From AP-15 sp963732095 (GTDB taxonomy: Bacteria > Pseudomonadota > Alphaproteobacteria > ATCC43930 > CGMCC-115725): 64,000 bases of DNA. Made by a program: the position numbers and the translations under genes. The DNA lies in the NCBI GenBank assembly GCA_963732095.1, contig CAVSZA010000033.1:19683-83682 (forward strand), given 5' to 3'. Shown here in pieces: positions 32,180 to 40,581 of this stretch (positions are counted from its first letter, which is position 1; each line of letters opens with the position of its first letter). Below the pieces are notes generated by a model that worked only from the letters and a program-made list of their open reading frames with translations, made no database searches and had not been told where the DNA came from.

Positions 32180-34249
32180 ATGCGGCGTCGGATATGGCGT
32201 GCGGTCGCGGTTTCGATGGCCTTCGGCTTGCTTTCCTCAGGCGCCATCAGGGCTGCGGATCCCGAGATTGACCACTTGCTTCAGAGTCCCGTCACCAAGG
32301 ATTGGATCACCAACGGCGGCAACCTGACCAATGAGCGCTACTCCACGCTGAAGCAGATCGACACGTCCAACGTCAAGCAGCTCAAGGGTGCCTGGATGAC
32401 CCGTCTCAAAGGCTCCGGGCTTGGAGGCAAGTACTCGGCGGAGGCGACGCCGCTCGTCAAAGACGGGATCATGTACATGGTAACCGGCAACGACGACGTT
32501 TTCGCGCTTAATGCGAAGACCGGCGAAATCCAGTGGGAGCGGTGGTCGGGCATCGACCAGAAGATCTCGACCGTATGCTGCGGTTGGCTCAACCGGGGTC
32601 TAGCGATGGGCGAGGGGATGCTGTTCCTCGGCCAGCTCGACGCCAATGTCGTCGCACTCGACATCAAGACCGGCAAAGAGGTGTGGAAGACGCCGATCGA
32701 GGACTGGCACAACGGCTACGGGGTCACCAGCGCGCCGCTTTACTACAACGGCATCGTCTACAGCGGCAACACCGGCGGGGAATTTGGAGTGCGCAGCCGG
32801 CTGACGGCGGTCGACGCCAAGACCGGAAAGATCCTCTGGCGTTGGCATACGCTCCCTGGACCGGGCGAGGTCGGCAGCGACACTTGGCCAGCCGGTACCG
32901 ATCATGCGATGCGGGGTGGCGCGTCAATTTGGAATACGCCTGCCCTCGACCCGCAGCTCGGGCTCATCTACTTCGCCACCGGCAATTGCGGGCCCGATTA
33001 CGATGGATCGATGCGCGAAGGTGACAACTTGTTCTGTGCCTCGATTGTCGCGCTGAACGCCAAAACCGGCCAATATGCCTGGCATTTCCAGGAGGTGCAC
33101 CACGACATCTGGGACTACGATGCGGCGAGCCCAGTCGTGCTGTTCGATCCGGTCATTAACGGCCAACCCCGCAAGGCGCTTGCCGAAGCCGGCCGCACCG
33201 GTTGGGTGTACATCCTCGACCGCACCAACGGCAAACCGCTGATCGGCATCGAGGAGCGTCCGGTGCCGCAGGAGCCGCGTCAGAAGACAGCCAAGACGCA
33301 GCCTTATCCGATCGGCGACGCCACTGTGCCGCTATGTGCCCAGCCGATGGAGGGTTACGAGAAGGCCGGCTGCATCTTCGAGGCGTTCTGGGACGAACCC
33401 GTGCTGATACAGCCGTCCGGGCAAGGGGGTACTAACTGGTCACCGATGCCCTACGATCCCGATACGGGCTATCTCTACGTTCCGGGCACAATCCGGACGA
33501 GCGTGTTCTCGCGCGTCCCCAGCCAATACAGTACGGGGCAGCGGTATACGAACGGCACCCAGGCCCCACCGATAGGCTCGCCGATGAGCGGCACCTTCAC
33601 CGCGATCAACAGCACAACCAATAAGATCGCATGGCAACACAAGATGCCTTATCGCATGGGTGGTGGCGGTGGCTCGACAGTAACCGCCGGGGGGCTGCTG
33701 TTGCGCGGCGAGCCCGACGGCAACTTCGTAGCCTTGGACGCCAAGACCGGCGAGGTTCTATGGAGATTCCAGACCGGCTTTGGCGCCGACGCGCCGGCAG
33801 CGGTCTATGAGGTCGATGGCGAGGAATACATCGCCGTTACGACCGGCGGGAACTCGATCCAGGGCAGCGCTTACGGTGACGCGATATGGGCCTTCTCGCT
33901 AAGGGGGCAGCTTGGTCCGTTATGGCCGCCACCCGCGCCGGCGACCGTTGCGGGCCCCGGCGGCGCGGTCGCGGACGGGGTCGACAAGGTCAAGATTGGC
34001 GACAACAATGTCGAGTATGCCTATTGGCCGGCCCGCACTCGGATCAAGGCCGGGATAACCGTGACCTTCACCAATGTCGGGGACATTCCGCACACGGCGA
34101 CCGCGTTCGACAAGGGCAAAGTCGGCAATTGGGATACCGGCCCACTCGATAAGGGGGAAGCGAAGGCCATCACCTTCTCCGAGCCGGGGACATACTTCTA
34201 CATCTGCACACCTCACCCTTGGATGTACGGGCAAGTCATAGTCGAGTAG
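32180..34249 (+). CDS. PQQ-dependent alcohol dehydrogenase with C-terminal cupredoxin domain
   Basis: A 689-residue periplasmic quinoprotein with signal peptide AVSMAFGLLSSGAIRA. Eight-bladed propeller motifs recur (ALNAKTGEIQWE, ALDIKTGKEVWK, AVDAKTGKILWR, ALDAKTGEVLWR). Adjacent Cys 133-134 in STVCCGWLNRG form the vicinal disulphide over PQQ. Metal ligands appear as E201 (GGEFGV), N269 (ATGNCGP), catalytic D312 and D314 in HHDIWDYDAASP; the second Asp of this D-x-D pair is the mark of lanthanide-type enzymes. From about residue 590 a cupredoxin domain follows, with copper ligands in DIPHTATAFD and YICTPHPWMYGQ. Related enzymes usually carry cytochrome c there, or nothing. The substrate is probably an alcohol, not further defined. 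Confidence 0.9.
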   Translation: MRRRIWRAVAVSMAFGLLSSGAIRAADPEIDHLLQSPVTKDWITNGGNLTNERYSTLKQIDTSNVKQLKGAWMTRLKGSGLGGKYSAEATPLVKDGIMYMVTGNDDVFALNAKTGEIQWERWSGIDQKISTVCCGWLNRGLAMGEGMLFLGQLDANVVALDIKTGKEVWKTPIEDWHNGYGVTSAPLYYNGIVYSGNTGGEFGVRSRLTAVDAKTGKILWRWHTLPGPGEVGSDTWPAGTDHAMRGGASIWNTPALDPQLGLIYFATGNCGPDYDGSMREGDNLFCASIVALNAKTGQYAWHFQEVHHDIWDYDAASPVVLFDPVINGQPRKALAEAGRTGWVYILDRTNGKPLIGIEERPVPQEPRQKTAKTQPYPIGDATVPLCAQPMEGYEKAGCIFEAFWDEPVLIQPSGQGGTNWSPMPYDPDTGYLYVPGTIRTSVFSRVPSQYSTGQRYTNGTQAPPIGSPMSGTFTAINSTTNKIAWQHKMPYRMGGGGGSTVTAGGLLLRGEPDGNFVALDAKTGEVLWRFQTGFGADAPAAVYEVDGEEYIAVTTGGNSIQGSAYGDAIWAFSLRGQLGPLWPPPAPATVAGPGGAVADGVDKVKIGDNNVEYAYWPARTRIKAGITVTFTNVGDIPHTATAFDKGKVGNWDTGPLDKGEAKAITFSEPGTYFYICTPHPWMYGQVIVE

Positions 34250-34398
34250 AGAGCAAGACGGCGGAGTTGGCGGCCTGCGCAGGCGTTGTGGCGGCGTCAA
34301 GATCGCGATTGGTCCGCTGACCCCGCACCAATGGCCCGCGCATCCCCTTTATCCGCGGACCGGCGGGCATTATGATAGCGTGCAGCGCTAACATCTCA

Positions 34399-35297
34399 GA
34401 GTCCGTTTGAGAACGTCTATTGGTGAGAGATGCGTCTGAGGAGAATACTTCCGAGGGCGACATGGGATCATGGCCTGGGAGCAGTCGATGCGCTCCTCGT
34501 AGTCCCGCACGAGCCGGCGCCACCGGGTCATCCATCCGAAGGTGCGCTCGACGACCCAGCGGCGTGCAAGGACTTCGAAGCCCTGCGCGGTATCGGACCG
34601 TTTGATGATTTCGATGGTGAAGTCGAGGAAGGCGACCTCGTCCATGAGCTTGGTGCGGTCGTAGGCGCTATCGGCGAACAGGTGCTTGAGCCAGGGCCAG
34701 CGCTTGCGCACGCTGTCGAGGATCATCTGCGCGCCGGCGCTGTCAGCGATGTCGGCGGTGGTGAGGTTGACCATCAGCAGACGACCGTCGGTGTCGACGG
34801 CGATATGTCGCTTGCGTCCGACGATCTTCTTGCCAGCGTCATAACCTCTTGTTTTCGCTTCAGGAGCCTTGACCGATTGGCTGTCGATGACGCCGCCGGT
34901 CGGGCTCGCCTCGCGTCCGACCCGCTCACGGTCAAGCATCAGCGCCACGTCGTGGATGGTCTGGAACAGGAAGCGCCGCACGAACCGGCGAAACCACCAG
35001 TAGACCGTCGGCCAAGGCGGAAAGTCCTTCGGCAACATCCGCCAGCCGCCGCCCGAGCGGGCCAGATATCGGATCGCGTTCAAGACCTCGCGCAAATCCG
35101 ACCGGGCCGGCCGCCCGCTCTAGGCCGCGCGAGGCAAGGAACGGCTCAATCCGCGCCCACGCCTCGTCGGCCAAATCCGTCGGGTAGCGCTTGGTCTTCT
35201 TCTCAATTTCGGCCATCCGGCCACGCGTCGCTGGGGTCCACATCACAAGCTTGAATCACGCCCGAACCTGCCGTTCAATGGGTGCTCCAACGGTCTC
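34399..35297 (-). mobile_element. IS5 family (IS427-like) insertion sequence
   Basis: The left end reads GAGTCCGTTTGAGAACG (34399-34415) and the right end, on the minus strand, GAGACCGTTGGAGCAC, imperfect inverted repeats. The element is about 0.9 kb with one transposase gene in two frames. Partial right ends of the same IS occur at 24620-24750 and 35840-35970. Confidence 0.8.
34418..35243 (-). pseudogene. IS5 family transposase, frameshifted
   Basis: The gene starts MWTPATRGRMAEIEKKTKRY, reads DLADEAWARIEPFLASRGLE, then changes frame near 35115 to SGRPARSDLREVLNAIRYLA. Two-frame transposases joined by programmed shift occur in IS427-like elements, but no clear slippery run is seen. The second frame carries the DDE parts: GGVIDSQSVKAPE, KKIVGRKRHIAVDTDGRLLM, LFADSAYDRTKLMDE and ERTFGWMTRWRRLVRDYEER. 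Near 34466 one extra C shifts the last 17 codons; without it the protein would end LLRRISHQ at the TAG at 34417-34419. The copy is probably dead. Confidence 0.8.
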
Positions 35298-35338
35298 TAA
35301 GACCTTAGATTGGCGACACATGGACCAGGAACGGACGC

Positions 35339-35743
35339 ATGCAACGAGAGATCATCCGGGTCGAGGCGATTGACAGCAATTTCGAGAAGTGGGGCGCGCC
35401 GGTGTCCACATGCACCCGCGCCGGCAACATGGTGTTCGTCTCTCGGGCATGCCGCCCTTCGATCCTGAGACCGGCGAGATCCTCGTCCACGCCCCGTTCG
35501 AGCGCCAGGTTGAGCTGATCCTGGAGCAGATGAAGAAGGTGCTGGAGGCCGCCGGGTCGGACCCTCGACCATGTGCTGAAGTGCAATGTGCTGTGCATCT
35601 CGGCGGACCGGTTCAAGGCCTTCAACGAAGTTTACAAGCGCTACTTCCCGAAAAACCCCCCAGCCCGCATCTTCTTCTGCGTGCCTGAGTGGACCGGGCC
35701 CTTCGACGTCGAGGTCGATTGCGTGGCGGTCACGAAGGACTGA
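35339..35743 (+). pseudogene. ridA: RidA/YjgF family protein, frameshifted twice
   Basis: Three frames in order give MQREIIRVEAIDSNFEKWGA, TCTRAGNMVFVS, then GMPPFDPETGEILVHAPFER and LILEQMKKVLEAAGS, then TLDHVLKCNVLCISADRFKA, FNEVYKRYFPKNPPARIFFC and FDVEVDCVAVTKD with stop at 35741-35743. This is a full RidA (reactive enamine/imine deaminase) fold of about 134 residues; the conserved Arg of PPARIFFCV is present. Two single-base deletions near 35443 and 35557 break it. It lies between an IS5 copy and a second IS5-type end, and its last codons are duplicated at 24478. Confidence 0.85.
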
Positions 35744-35970
35744 CCTCGGCCGGCAGCAGCTCGCGGGAGCAGAGAGAATAGGGGTCAGAGTCACTTACCG
35801 CGCCACATACATAGATGTTAGGACTCTGGCGCGGTCCAACTTCCGCGAGTGGCGCTTGGTCTTCTTCTCAAATTCGGCCATCCGGCCACGCGTCGCTGGG
35901 GTCCACATCCCAAGCTTAAATCACGCCCGAACCCGCCGTTGAATGGGTTCTCAAATGGTCTCTCAGCGCC
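35694..35970 (+). repeat. X-block: ridA 3' end plus IS5-type terminus, copy 2
   Basis: Same orientation and content as 24478-24750. The IS5-type end (35840-35970) also matches the right end of the full IS at 35170-35297, so the ridA gene lies between two directly repeated IS ends. Confidence 0.8.
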
Positions 35971-36005
35971 AATGACCTATCGACAGAAAGTTGCTTCGCT
36001 CGCGG

Positions 36006-36709
36006 TCAGCGATCGGCGCTGTGCACGATGTCCAACGATGTGATAATTCCAAGATCAAGTGCTGTCTTGCCAATCGGCTCGCAGGCAAACACCGAGCCCG
36101 GAGCCTCGTCCCCCTGGCACATGAAGGTCGACGCACCAGCACGCTTAACCAGTCCCGGATGAAAGAAATGGATCATCCCGCGACTGGATGGAATATTGAT
36201 CCAGCGCTCTACCAGTGCGGGGTCGGCTTTGCCGTCGCTATATTTGATGATCCAATCGCGTAGACCATATTGACGCACGAGATTAGCGTTGAGGCGTCCC
36301 ATCCGATCATAATGCCCGTGAAAGCCGATATTGTTCTGTTCAGTCAGGTAATCGTCGGTGAAGTAACGGGTGCTGCCGCCGAGAAACATTCGTGAGCAAG
36401 AGGAGTAGCAGTAGCCCGACACCGCCGTCCGCAGACCGCGCTCTGAAGCAGCTGACCCACTTGATAGCCGGCCGGCGCGTTTCCACCCCCCGAGTTGCGC
36501 AGGATCACGATCTTGATGCCCGGCGAGCTTGCGAGAGCTTCTCGAACCTTATCCGGCTCGTCGCCGACTACCGGGCCGCTGAGAATGAGTTGATTTCCGA
36601 CAATCTTCAGCCCCATCGCCGGTGCCCGCGTCGGCACCATCAGCATCGCGATCGGGGCGCAGAGAGCAGCAATTCGGACCAACGTCAGCGAATAACGGCA
36701 GAACACCAT
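36006..36709 (-). pseudogene. COG3904-type ClpP-like periplasmic protein, frameshifted
   Basis: Start MVFCRYSLTLVRIAALCAPI gives a signal peptide. The first frame reads LKIVGNQLILSGPVVGDEPD and VILRNSGGGNAPAGYQVGQL, a crotonase/ClpP-type oxyanion segment. After a single shift near 36450 the second frame continues RTAVSGYCYSSCSRMFLGGS and GFHGHYDRMGRLNANLV to the stop at 36006. The nucleophile Ser is expected in YCYSSCS and the His in GFHGH, as in predicted periplasmic ClpP-like proteins. One indel breaks an otherwise complete gene of about 234 codons. Confidence 0.75.
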
Positions 36710-36824
36710 CCACCCCCCCCTTTGTTGTCCCAAGGTCTAGCAAATTTGCCGGGATGAAGCCTGTCCGCGAGTCCCTGTTGGGAGGATGGGCGTTATCCAC
36801 GTGCGGGTCCGCGGTGATCGTTGT

Positions 36825-36960
36825 GGAAATGAGGACGGAAATCTGGAAATGGCGGTTTTCCTGGTCGCTTGGCATTTCCAGCAGTTCACGTGGAAATGAC
36901 TTCCAGCAACCTCGTGGAAATCGGAGTTTCCGCCATTTCCACACGTCCACCATTTCCACC
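36825..36960. repeat. Cluster of GGAAAT motifs in both orientations
   Basis: GGAAAT or ATTTCC occurs at least eight times in about 135 bp. Two copies form longer inverted arms, TGGAAATGGCGG and CCGCCATTTCCA, about 80 bp apart. GTGGAAAT recurs several times. No gene lies here. It could be an iteron-like or operator array, or simple sequence decay. Confidence 0.6.
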
Positions 36961-37180
36961 CCCTACGGGGGACCAGCCCGCCCTGGACATGGTCGGCCAG
37001 CCCAGGCCGCAGGGGCGAAAGCGAACGCGGTGATCTCGTGTCGCCGGCTTCGGTTCGGAGTAGAGTTGCTCGATGTCAAAGTCCGAGAGGCCGCGATCTC
37101 CCTGTGAAACGGCATCCGATCGGGACCCTCTGTCGAAACAGCATAACGCATTGATAATGGATGCCGAATTCGATTACCGC

Positions 37181-37210
37181 GGGGTTCCGATCGGCGCCGA
37201 TCGGAACCCC
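37181..37210. repeat. 30-bp perfect palindrome
   Basis: GGGGTTCCGATCGGC is followed directly by its reverse complement GCCGATCGGAACCCC. A related half reading GGGGTTCCAATTGGG lies near 37265. The palindrome is in the gap between the broken COG3904-type gene and the vapC stub. Confidence 0.85.
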
Positions 37211-37389
37211 CGGCACACCTTACATTTCCCGAGCAACGTCAATGCCTTTGCTCTGATCTATGGTGGGGTTCCAATTGGGTGCCGAAACACACATAAATCG
37301 AGCTTTGCACGCGAGCAGTAGCAATTGCGCTGGCCGAAGTCCGCGGAATTGGCAAAGTCGAGAAGGGCCTTTGCCGCCTTTAGCCGCCG

Positions 37390-37652
37390 GTGAGCGCTCT
37401 TGTCATCAATTCCTCCGCAGCGCTCAGCTGGTACCTTCGAAGACGAGGCCTCTCCGCGATCGGACGCTCTGTTCGAACAGGTTTGCGATCGTCCCGGGAC
37501 TTTGGCACCTGGAAGTCGCCAACCTTCTTCTACAGGCGGAACGGCGTAGCCGGATCGCCTCGACCGACGTCGCGATGCGCCTGAATTTAATCGCCGAGTT
37601 GCCGATCGCGACCGACAACGAAGCGACCGAACGCGCTTGGCGCGAGATCCCC
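37390..37652 (+). pseudogene. vapC: VapC-type PIN-domain toxin, frameshifted and 3'-truncated
   Basis: From a GTG/ATG region at 37390 the first frame reads SALVINSSAALSWYL, next EDEASPRSDALFEQVCDRPG in a second frame, then IVPGLWHLEVANLLLQAERR and IASTDVAMRLNLIAELPIAT in a third. These are standard early and middle PIN-domain motifs, although the first catalytic Asp (usually IDSSA) is Asn here. The sequence stops at ERAWREI, 1-2 bp before the ilvD stop, so the last catalytic Asp residues are missing. No antitoxin gene is recognised upstream. Confidence 0.75.
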
Positions 37653-37653
37653 A

Positions 37654-39351
37654 TCAGCGGTCGAACCACGGCCAGTCGGCGGCCCCGGCGTGCGTCACGG
37701 CGCCCTTGTTTGCTTGGCCCACCTGGGCGGCGTATTTGGCGAGAAGGCCCGCCTTGTGGCGGGGCGCCAGCGGCCGCCAGGCGGCGCGGCGGGCGGCGAT
37801 TTCCGCGATGCCGAGGCGCAGGTCCATGCACCGGCCTGCCGCGTCGATGCGCACGATGTCGCCATCGCGCACCAGCGCGAGAGGGCCGCCGACCGCCGCC
37901 TCTGGCGCGACGTGGCCGACGCAGATGCCGCGCGTCGCGCCGGAAAACCGCCCGTCGGTGACGAGCGCGACCGCCTCGCCCATCTGCTGGCCATAGATCA
38001 GCGCCGTCACTCCGAGCATCTCCTGCATGCCGGGGCCGCCGACCGGCCCTTCGTTGCGGATGACCAGCACATCGCCCGCCTTGTAGGCGCGCGCCTCGAC
38101 CGCACGGGCGCAATCGCCTTCGCTTTCGAACACGCGGGCGGGACCCTCGTGCACCAGCGTCCGGAGCCCAGCGACCTTGATCAGCGCGCCGTCGGGACAG
38201 AGATTGCCCTTGAGCACCGCGATCCCACCATCTGGCGCGATCGGCTCGCCGGCCACGCGCACCACTGCCCCGTCCGGCGGCGCCGCGCCGCCGTAGGTCT
38301 GCGCCAGCGTCTCGCCGGTTGCGGCGAGACAAGAGCCGTCGATCGCACCCGTTTCGATGAGCGCTCGGATGATCACGGCGGTGCCGCCGATCTCGTGCAC
38401 GTCGCGCGCGGTAAAGCACCCGCCGGGGCGCAGATCGGCGATCAGCGGCGTGCGGGCGAGCACCGCGGCGACATCGTCGAGGTCGAAGGCGATGCCGGCC
38501 TCGTGCGCGATCGCCGGGATGTGCAGTGCCGAGTTTGTCGAGCCGCCGGTGGCAGCGACGACTGCGCAGGCGTTTTCCAGCGCCTTGCGGGTGACGATGT
38601 CGCGCGGAAGCGGGCCGCCGTTTGCCACCGCCCGCATGACGATCGCCCCGGCGCGCCGCGCGAAGCCGGCGCGCTCGGCGTAGGGGCCGGGAACCATCGA
38701 CACGTTCGGCACGCTGAGGCCGAGCGCCTCCGACACCATCGCCATCGTGTTGGCGGTGAATTGCCCGGCGCAGGCGCCGACCGTCGGCAGACAGGAACGT
38801 TCGAGCCGCGCCAGCGTCGCTTCGTCCATCGCGCCGGCCAGCACCGCGCCGACCGCCTCGTAGGAATCGAGGATCGTCACGTCGCGCCCGCCGAACCGGC
38901 CGGGCAGCGCGGCGCCGCCGTACATGAACACCGACGGCACGTTGCAGCGCACCATGCCCATCATGACGCCCGGCAAGGTCTTGTCGCAGCCGCCAAAGCC
39001 GACGAGCCCGTCATAGGCAAGCCCGTGCACGACCGCCTCGATCGAGTCGGCGATCAGTTCGCGCGACACCAATGAGAACTTCATGCCCTCGTGGTTCATG
39101 CTGATGCCGTCGGATACCGAGATCGTCGTGAACTCGCGCGGCGTGCCCCCGGCCTCGACCACCCCCTGCTTGGCCGCCTCAACCTGGAAGCCGTGGGTCA
39201 TGTTGCACGGCGTCTGCTCGCCCTTCATCGAGACGACGCCGATCATCGGTTTTTGGATCGCCGTGTCGTCGAGCCCCATTGCGCGCATGAAGGCGCGGTG
39301 CGGCGTGCGGGCGAGCCCCTCGCGGGTGATGTCGGAGCGGAGCTTCCTCAT
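37654..39351 (-). CDS. ilvD: Dihydroxy-acid dehydratase (IlvD/Edd family)
   Basis: A 565-residue enzyme that dehydrates dihydroxy-acids in branched-chain amino-acid synthesis, or a related sugar-acid dehydratase. Start MRKLRSDITREGLARTPHRA at 39351 fits the family; the longer frame adds an unrelated 55 residues. Fe-S and metal motifs are in order: GEQTPCNMTH, GFGGCDKTLPGVMMGM, PTVGACAGQFTANTMAMVSE, then ATGGSTNSALHIPAIA and FSGATRGICVGHVAPEAAVG with the catalytic Ser region. A true IlvD is favoured, but sugar dehydratases of the same family cannot be excluded. Its 3' end abuts the vapC stub; no other ilv genes are near. Confidence 0.88.
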   Translation of the reverse strand: MRKLRSDITREGLARTPHRAFMRAMGLDDTAIQKPMIGVVSMKGEQTPCNMTHGFQVEAAKQGVVEAGGTPREFTTISVSDGISMNHEGMKFSLVSRELIADSIEAVVHGLAYDGLVGFGGCDKTLPGVMMGMVRCNVPSVFMYGGAALPGRFGGRDVTILDSYEAVGAVLAGAMDEATLARLERSCLPTVGACAGQFTANTMAMVSEALGLSVPNVSMVPGPYAERAGFARRAGAIVMRAVANGGPLPRDIVTRKALENACAVVAATGGSTNSALHIPAIAHEAGIAFDLDDVAAVLARTPLIADLRPGGCFTARDVHEIGGTAVIIRALIETGAIDGSCLAATGETLAQTYGGAAPPDGAVVRVAGEPIAPDGGIAVLKGNLCPDGALIKVAGLRTLVHEGPARVFESEGDCARAVEARAYKAGDVLVIRNEGPVGGPGMQEMLGVTALIYGQQMGEAVALVTDGRFSGATRGICVGHVAPEAAVGGPLALVRDGDIVRIDAAGRCMDLRLGIAEIAARRAAWRPLAPRHKAGLLAKYAAQVGQANKGAVTHAGAADWPWFDR

Positions 39352-39700
39352 CGCTTCAGAATGCCTGTTATCCCTGTTTCCTTCAGGCAGTTCGGGTGCC
39401 GCGAACAGGTCACTTCTTTCCAACTCCGAAGCTCCGCTCACCAGCCGCCTGGACGCGTTGAACAATACTGGATAGCTGCATGCGCCCTTGTCGACCGGAA
39501 AATTGTTCTCGAACATGTAGCGGTGGATCGGCGCCAGCCTCGACGGCGCGAGCTATGGCCTGGGGCTTCGGCAGCGGCGATTGCGTCCGCGCGGGGGAGA
39601 GGTCGCGGTAGACCTGATCGGTCTCGCCGCTGATCTGCGGTGGCGGCGCCGATGGCATTGGCGCAGTCGCCGTGCGGGACGCGGACCACCTCGGAAATCC
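39352..39700. other. Upstream region of ilvD, no recognised gene
   Basis: A minus-strand frame (QAIARAVEAGADPPLHV) is open but unrecognised and would fuse with the ilvD reading frame region. I see no convincing gene. Confidence 0.35.
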
Positions 39701-39704
39701 CCGC

Positions 39705-39745
39705 GAGGCGCCGCCGGAGGAAGCCGGACTCGAACGGGTTACACT
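39705..39745 (-). repeat. R1 repeat copy, diverged
   Basis: The minus strand reads CCCGTTCGAGTCCGGCTTCC then TCCGGCGG. The T-loop has one change (TTCGAGT). Confidence 0.5.
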
Positions 39746-39859
39746 GATCGCAGTCGGCGGCGGCGCCTTCCTGGTCCCGGACCGTAATGGCAGGCCGCCG
39801 ACGGTAAGGCGTTCCCGGCACGTTACAACCAGCTTTTTTCGTAGTTCAAACCGCTCCGT

Positions 39860-40175
39860 TCAAGAAGTTCCACCTGACGGGGTCACGCAGAAGGCCGCGT
39901 CTTGCTGATCGGCCTCGAGACCCGGCACAGAGATTTCGCGCTCGCGCCCTGGCGGAGCGGCACCTGGCACCCGAAAACCTGATCTCTCCAACGGAAGAAT
40001 CGGCGTCTCCGTTGGCGCTGGACGCTGCGGAACCCAGGTATAGGGCGACCGCTAAGCTCGGTATACCCATGTTCAGTCCGCGGGTCAGTCCGCGGCTCCC
40101 CCGATAAGGGCTAATATATTCCCAGACCAACTCGTGGTTTGGGGTGACCTCGAAAATCCGGGCCAGCCGCACCAG
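39860..40175 (-). pseudogene. Arylsulfotransferase-type protein, C-terminal fragment
   Basis: The minus strand reads RIFEVTPNHELVWEYISPYR in one frame and, after a shift, YTWVPQRPAPTETPILPLER and a polar end with stop at 39860-39862. E-V-T-P-x-x-x-x-V-W-E-Y is the propeller-blade motif of bacterial arylsulfate sulfotransferase-like proteins, which end with a Y-D-W-V-P-Q-type segment. Only the last 100 or so codons remain and they are frameshifted. An R1 copy lies at the upstream edge. Confidence 0.65.
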
Positions 40176-40255
40176 TCTCTTGTGCCGCGGTACTACAAGT
40201 TCGAAATCCATCTCCCTCCAGGAGAGAGTCCACTGCGAACTTGACCGCAGAGGAC
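40145..40255 (+). repeat. R1 repeat copy
   Basis: Reads GGTGACCTCGAAAATCCG, AAGTTCGAAATCCATCTCCC, TCCAGGAGAGAGTCC and ACTGCGAACTTG. One extra A enlarges the T-loop. It overlaps the edge of the arylsulfotransferase stub. Confidence 0.7.
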
Positions 40256-40581
40256 GTGACCGGCCAGCATGATCACCGCTCCGTACCGCACCGCCTGGAA
40301 GCTAACCGCGAGCCGTCACCGTGAGTGCCCGCCGCCCAGCAGCACGAGCCTGCGCGCGTGCGCGCGTGCACGCGTACCGCTGGCGAAAGTAGGCGCAGAT
40401 AATTCTACAGGTTCTGACAACCCGTACTGTGGCACACCGATGCCGTAGGGGGATCGTCCACCCCATCTGGACACTCCCAGAGCCGACGGGTTATGAATCG
40501 CCGTGCTGCGCTCCGTACACGCGCGCCTTTGTCGAGAACCAACCGGCCAACGCGCGTTGTCGAATTTGAGGAGGCAAGAAC
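40256..40581. other. Upstream region of the beta-helix gene with a Z-DNA-prone run
   Basis: A 26-bp strictly alternating pyrimidine-purine run (TGCGCGCGTG, CGCGCGTGCA, CGCGTA) lies at 40351-40376, about 205 bp upstream of the next start. GAGGAGG at 40569-40575 is the ribosome site of the next gene. No other gene is seen. Confidence 0.6.

Larger units (their letters stand above)
36710..37389. other. Gap with repeats but no recognised gene
   Basis: Apart from the GGAAAT cluster and the 30-bp palindrome nothing is recognised. A short frame reads YRGVPIGADRNP and later YGGVPIGCRN, an artefact or relic of the repeated GGGGTTCC element. Confidence 0.4.

Noticed and set aside
36825..36960. A replication origin with iterons
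   Set aside because: No replication initiator gene, AT-rich unwinding region or DnaA boxes are seen nearby.
37690..39075. Plus-strand open frame of 461 codons
   Set aside because: Antisense shadow of ilvD; its sequence is Arg/His-rich without a domain.
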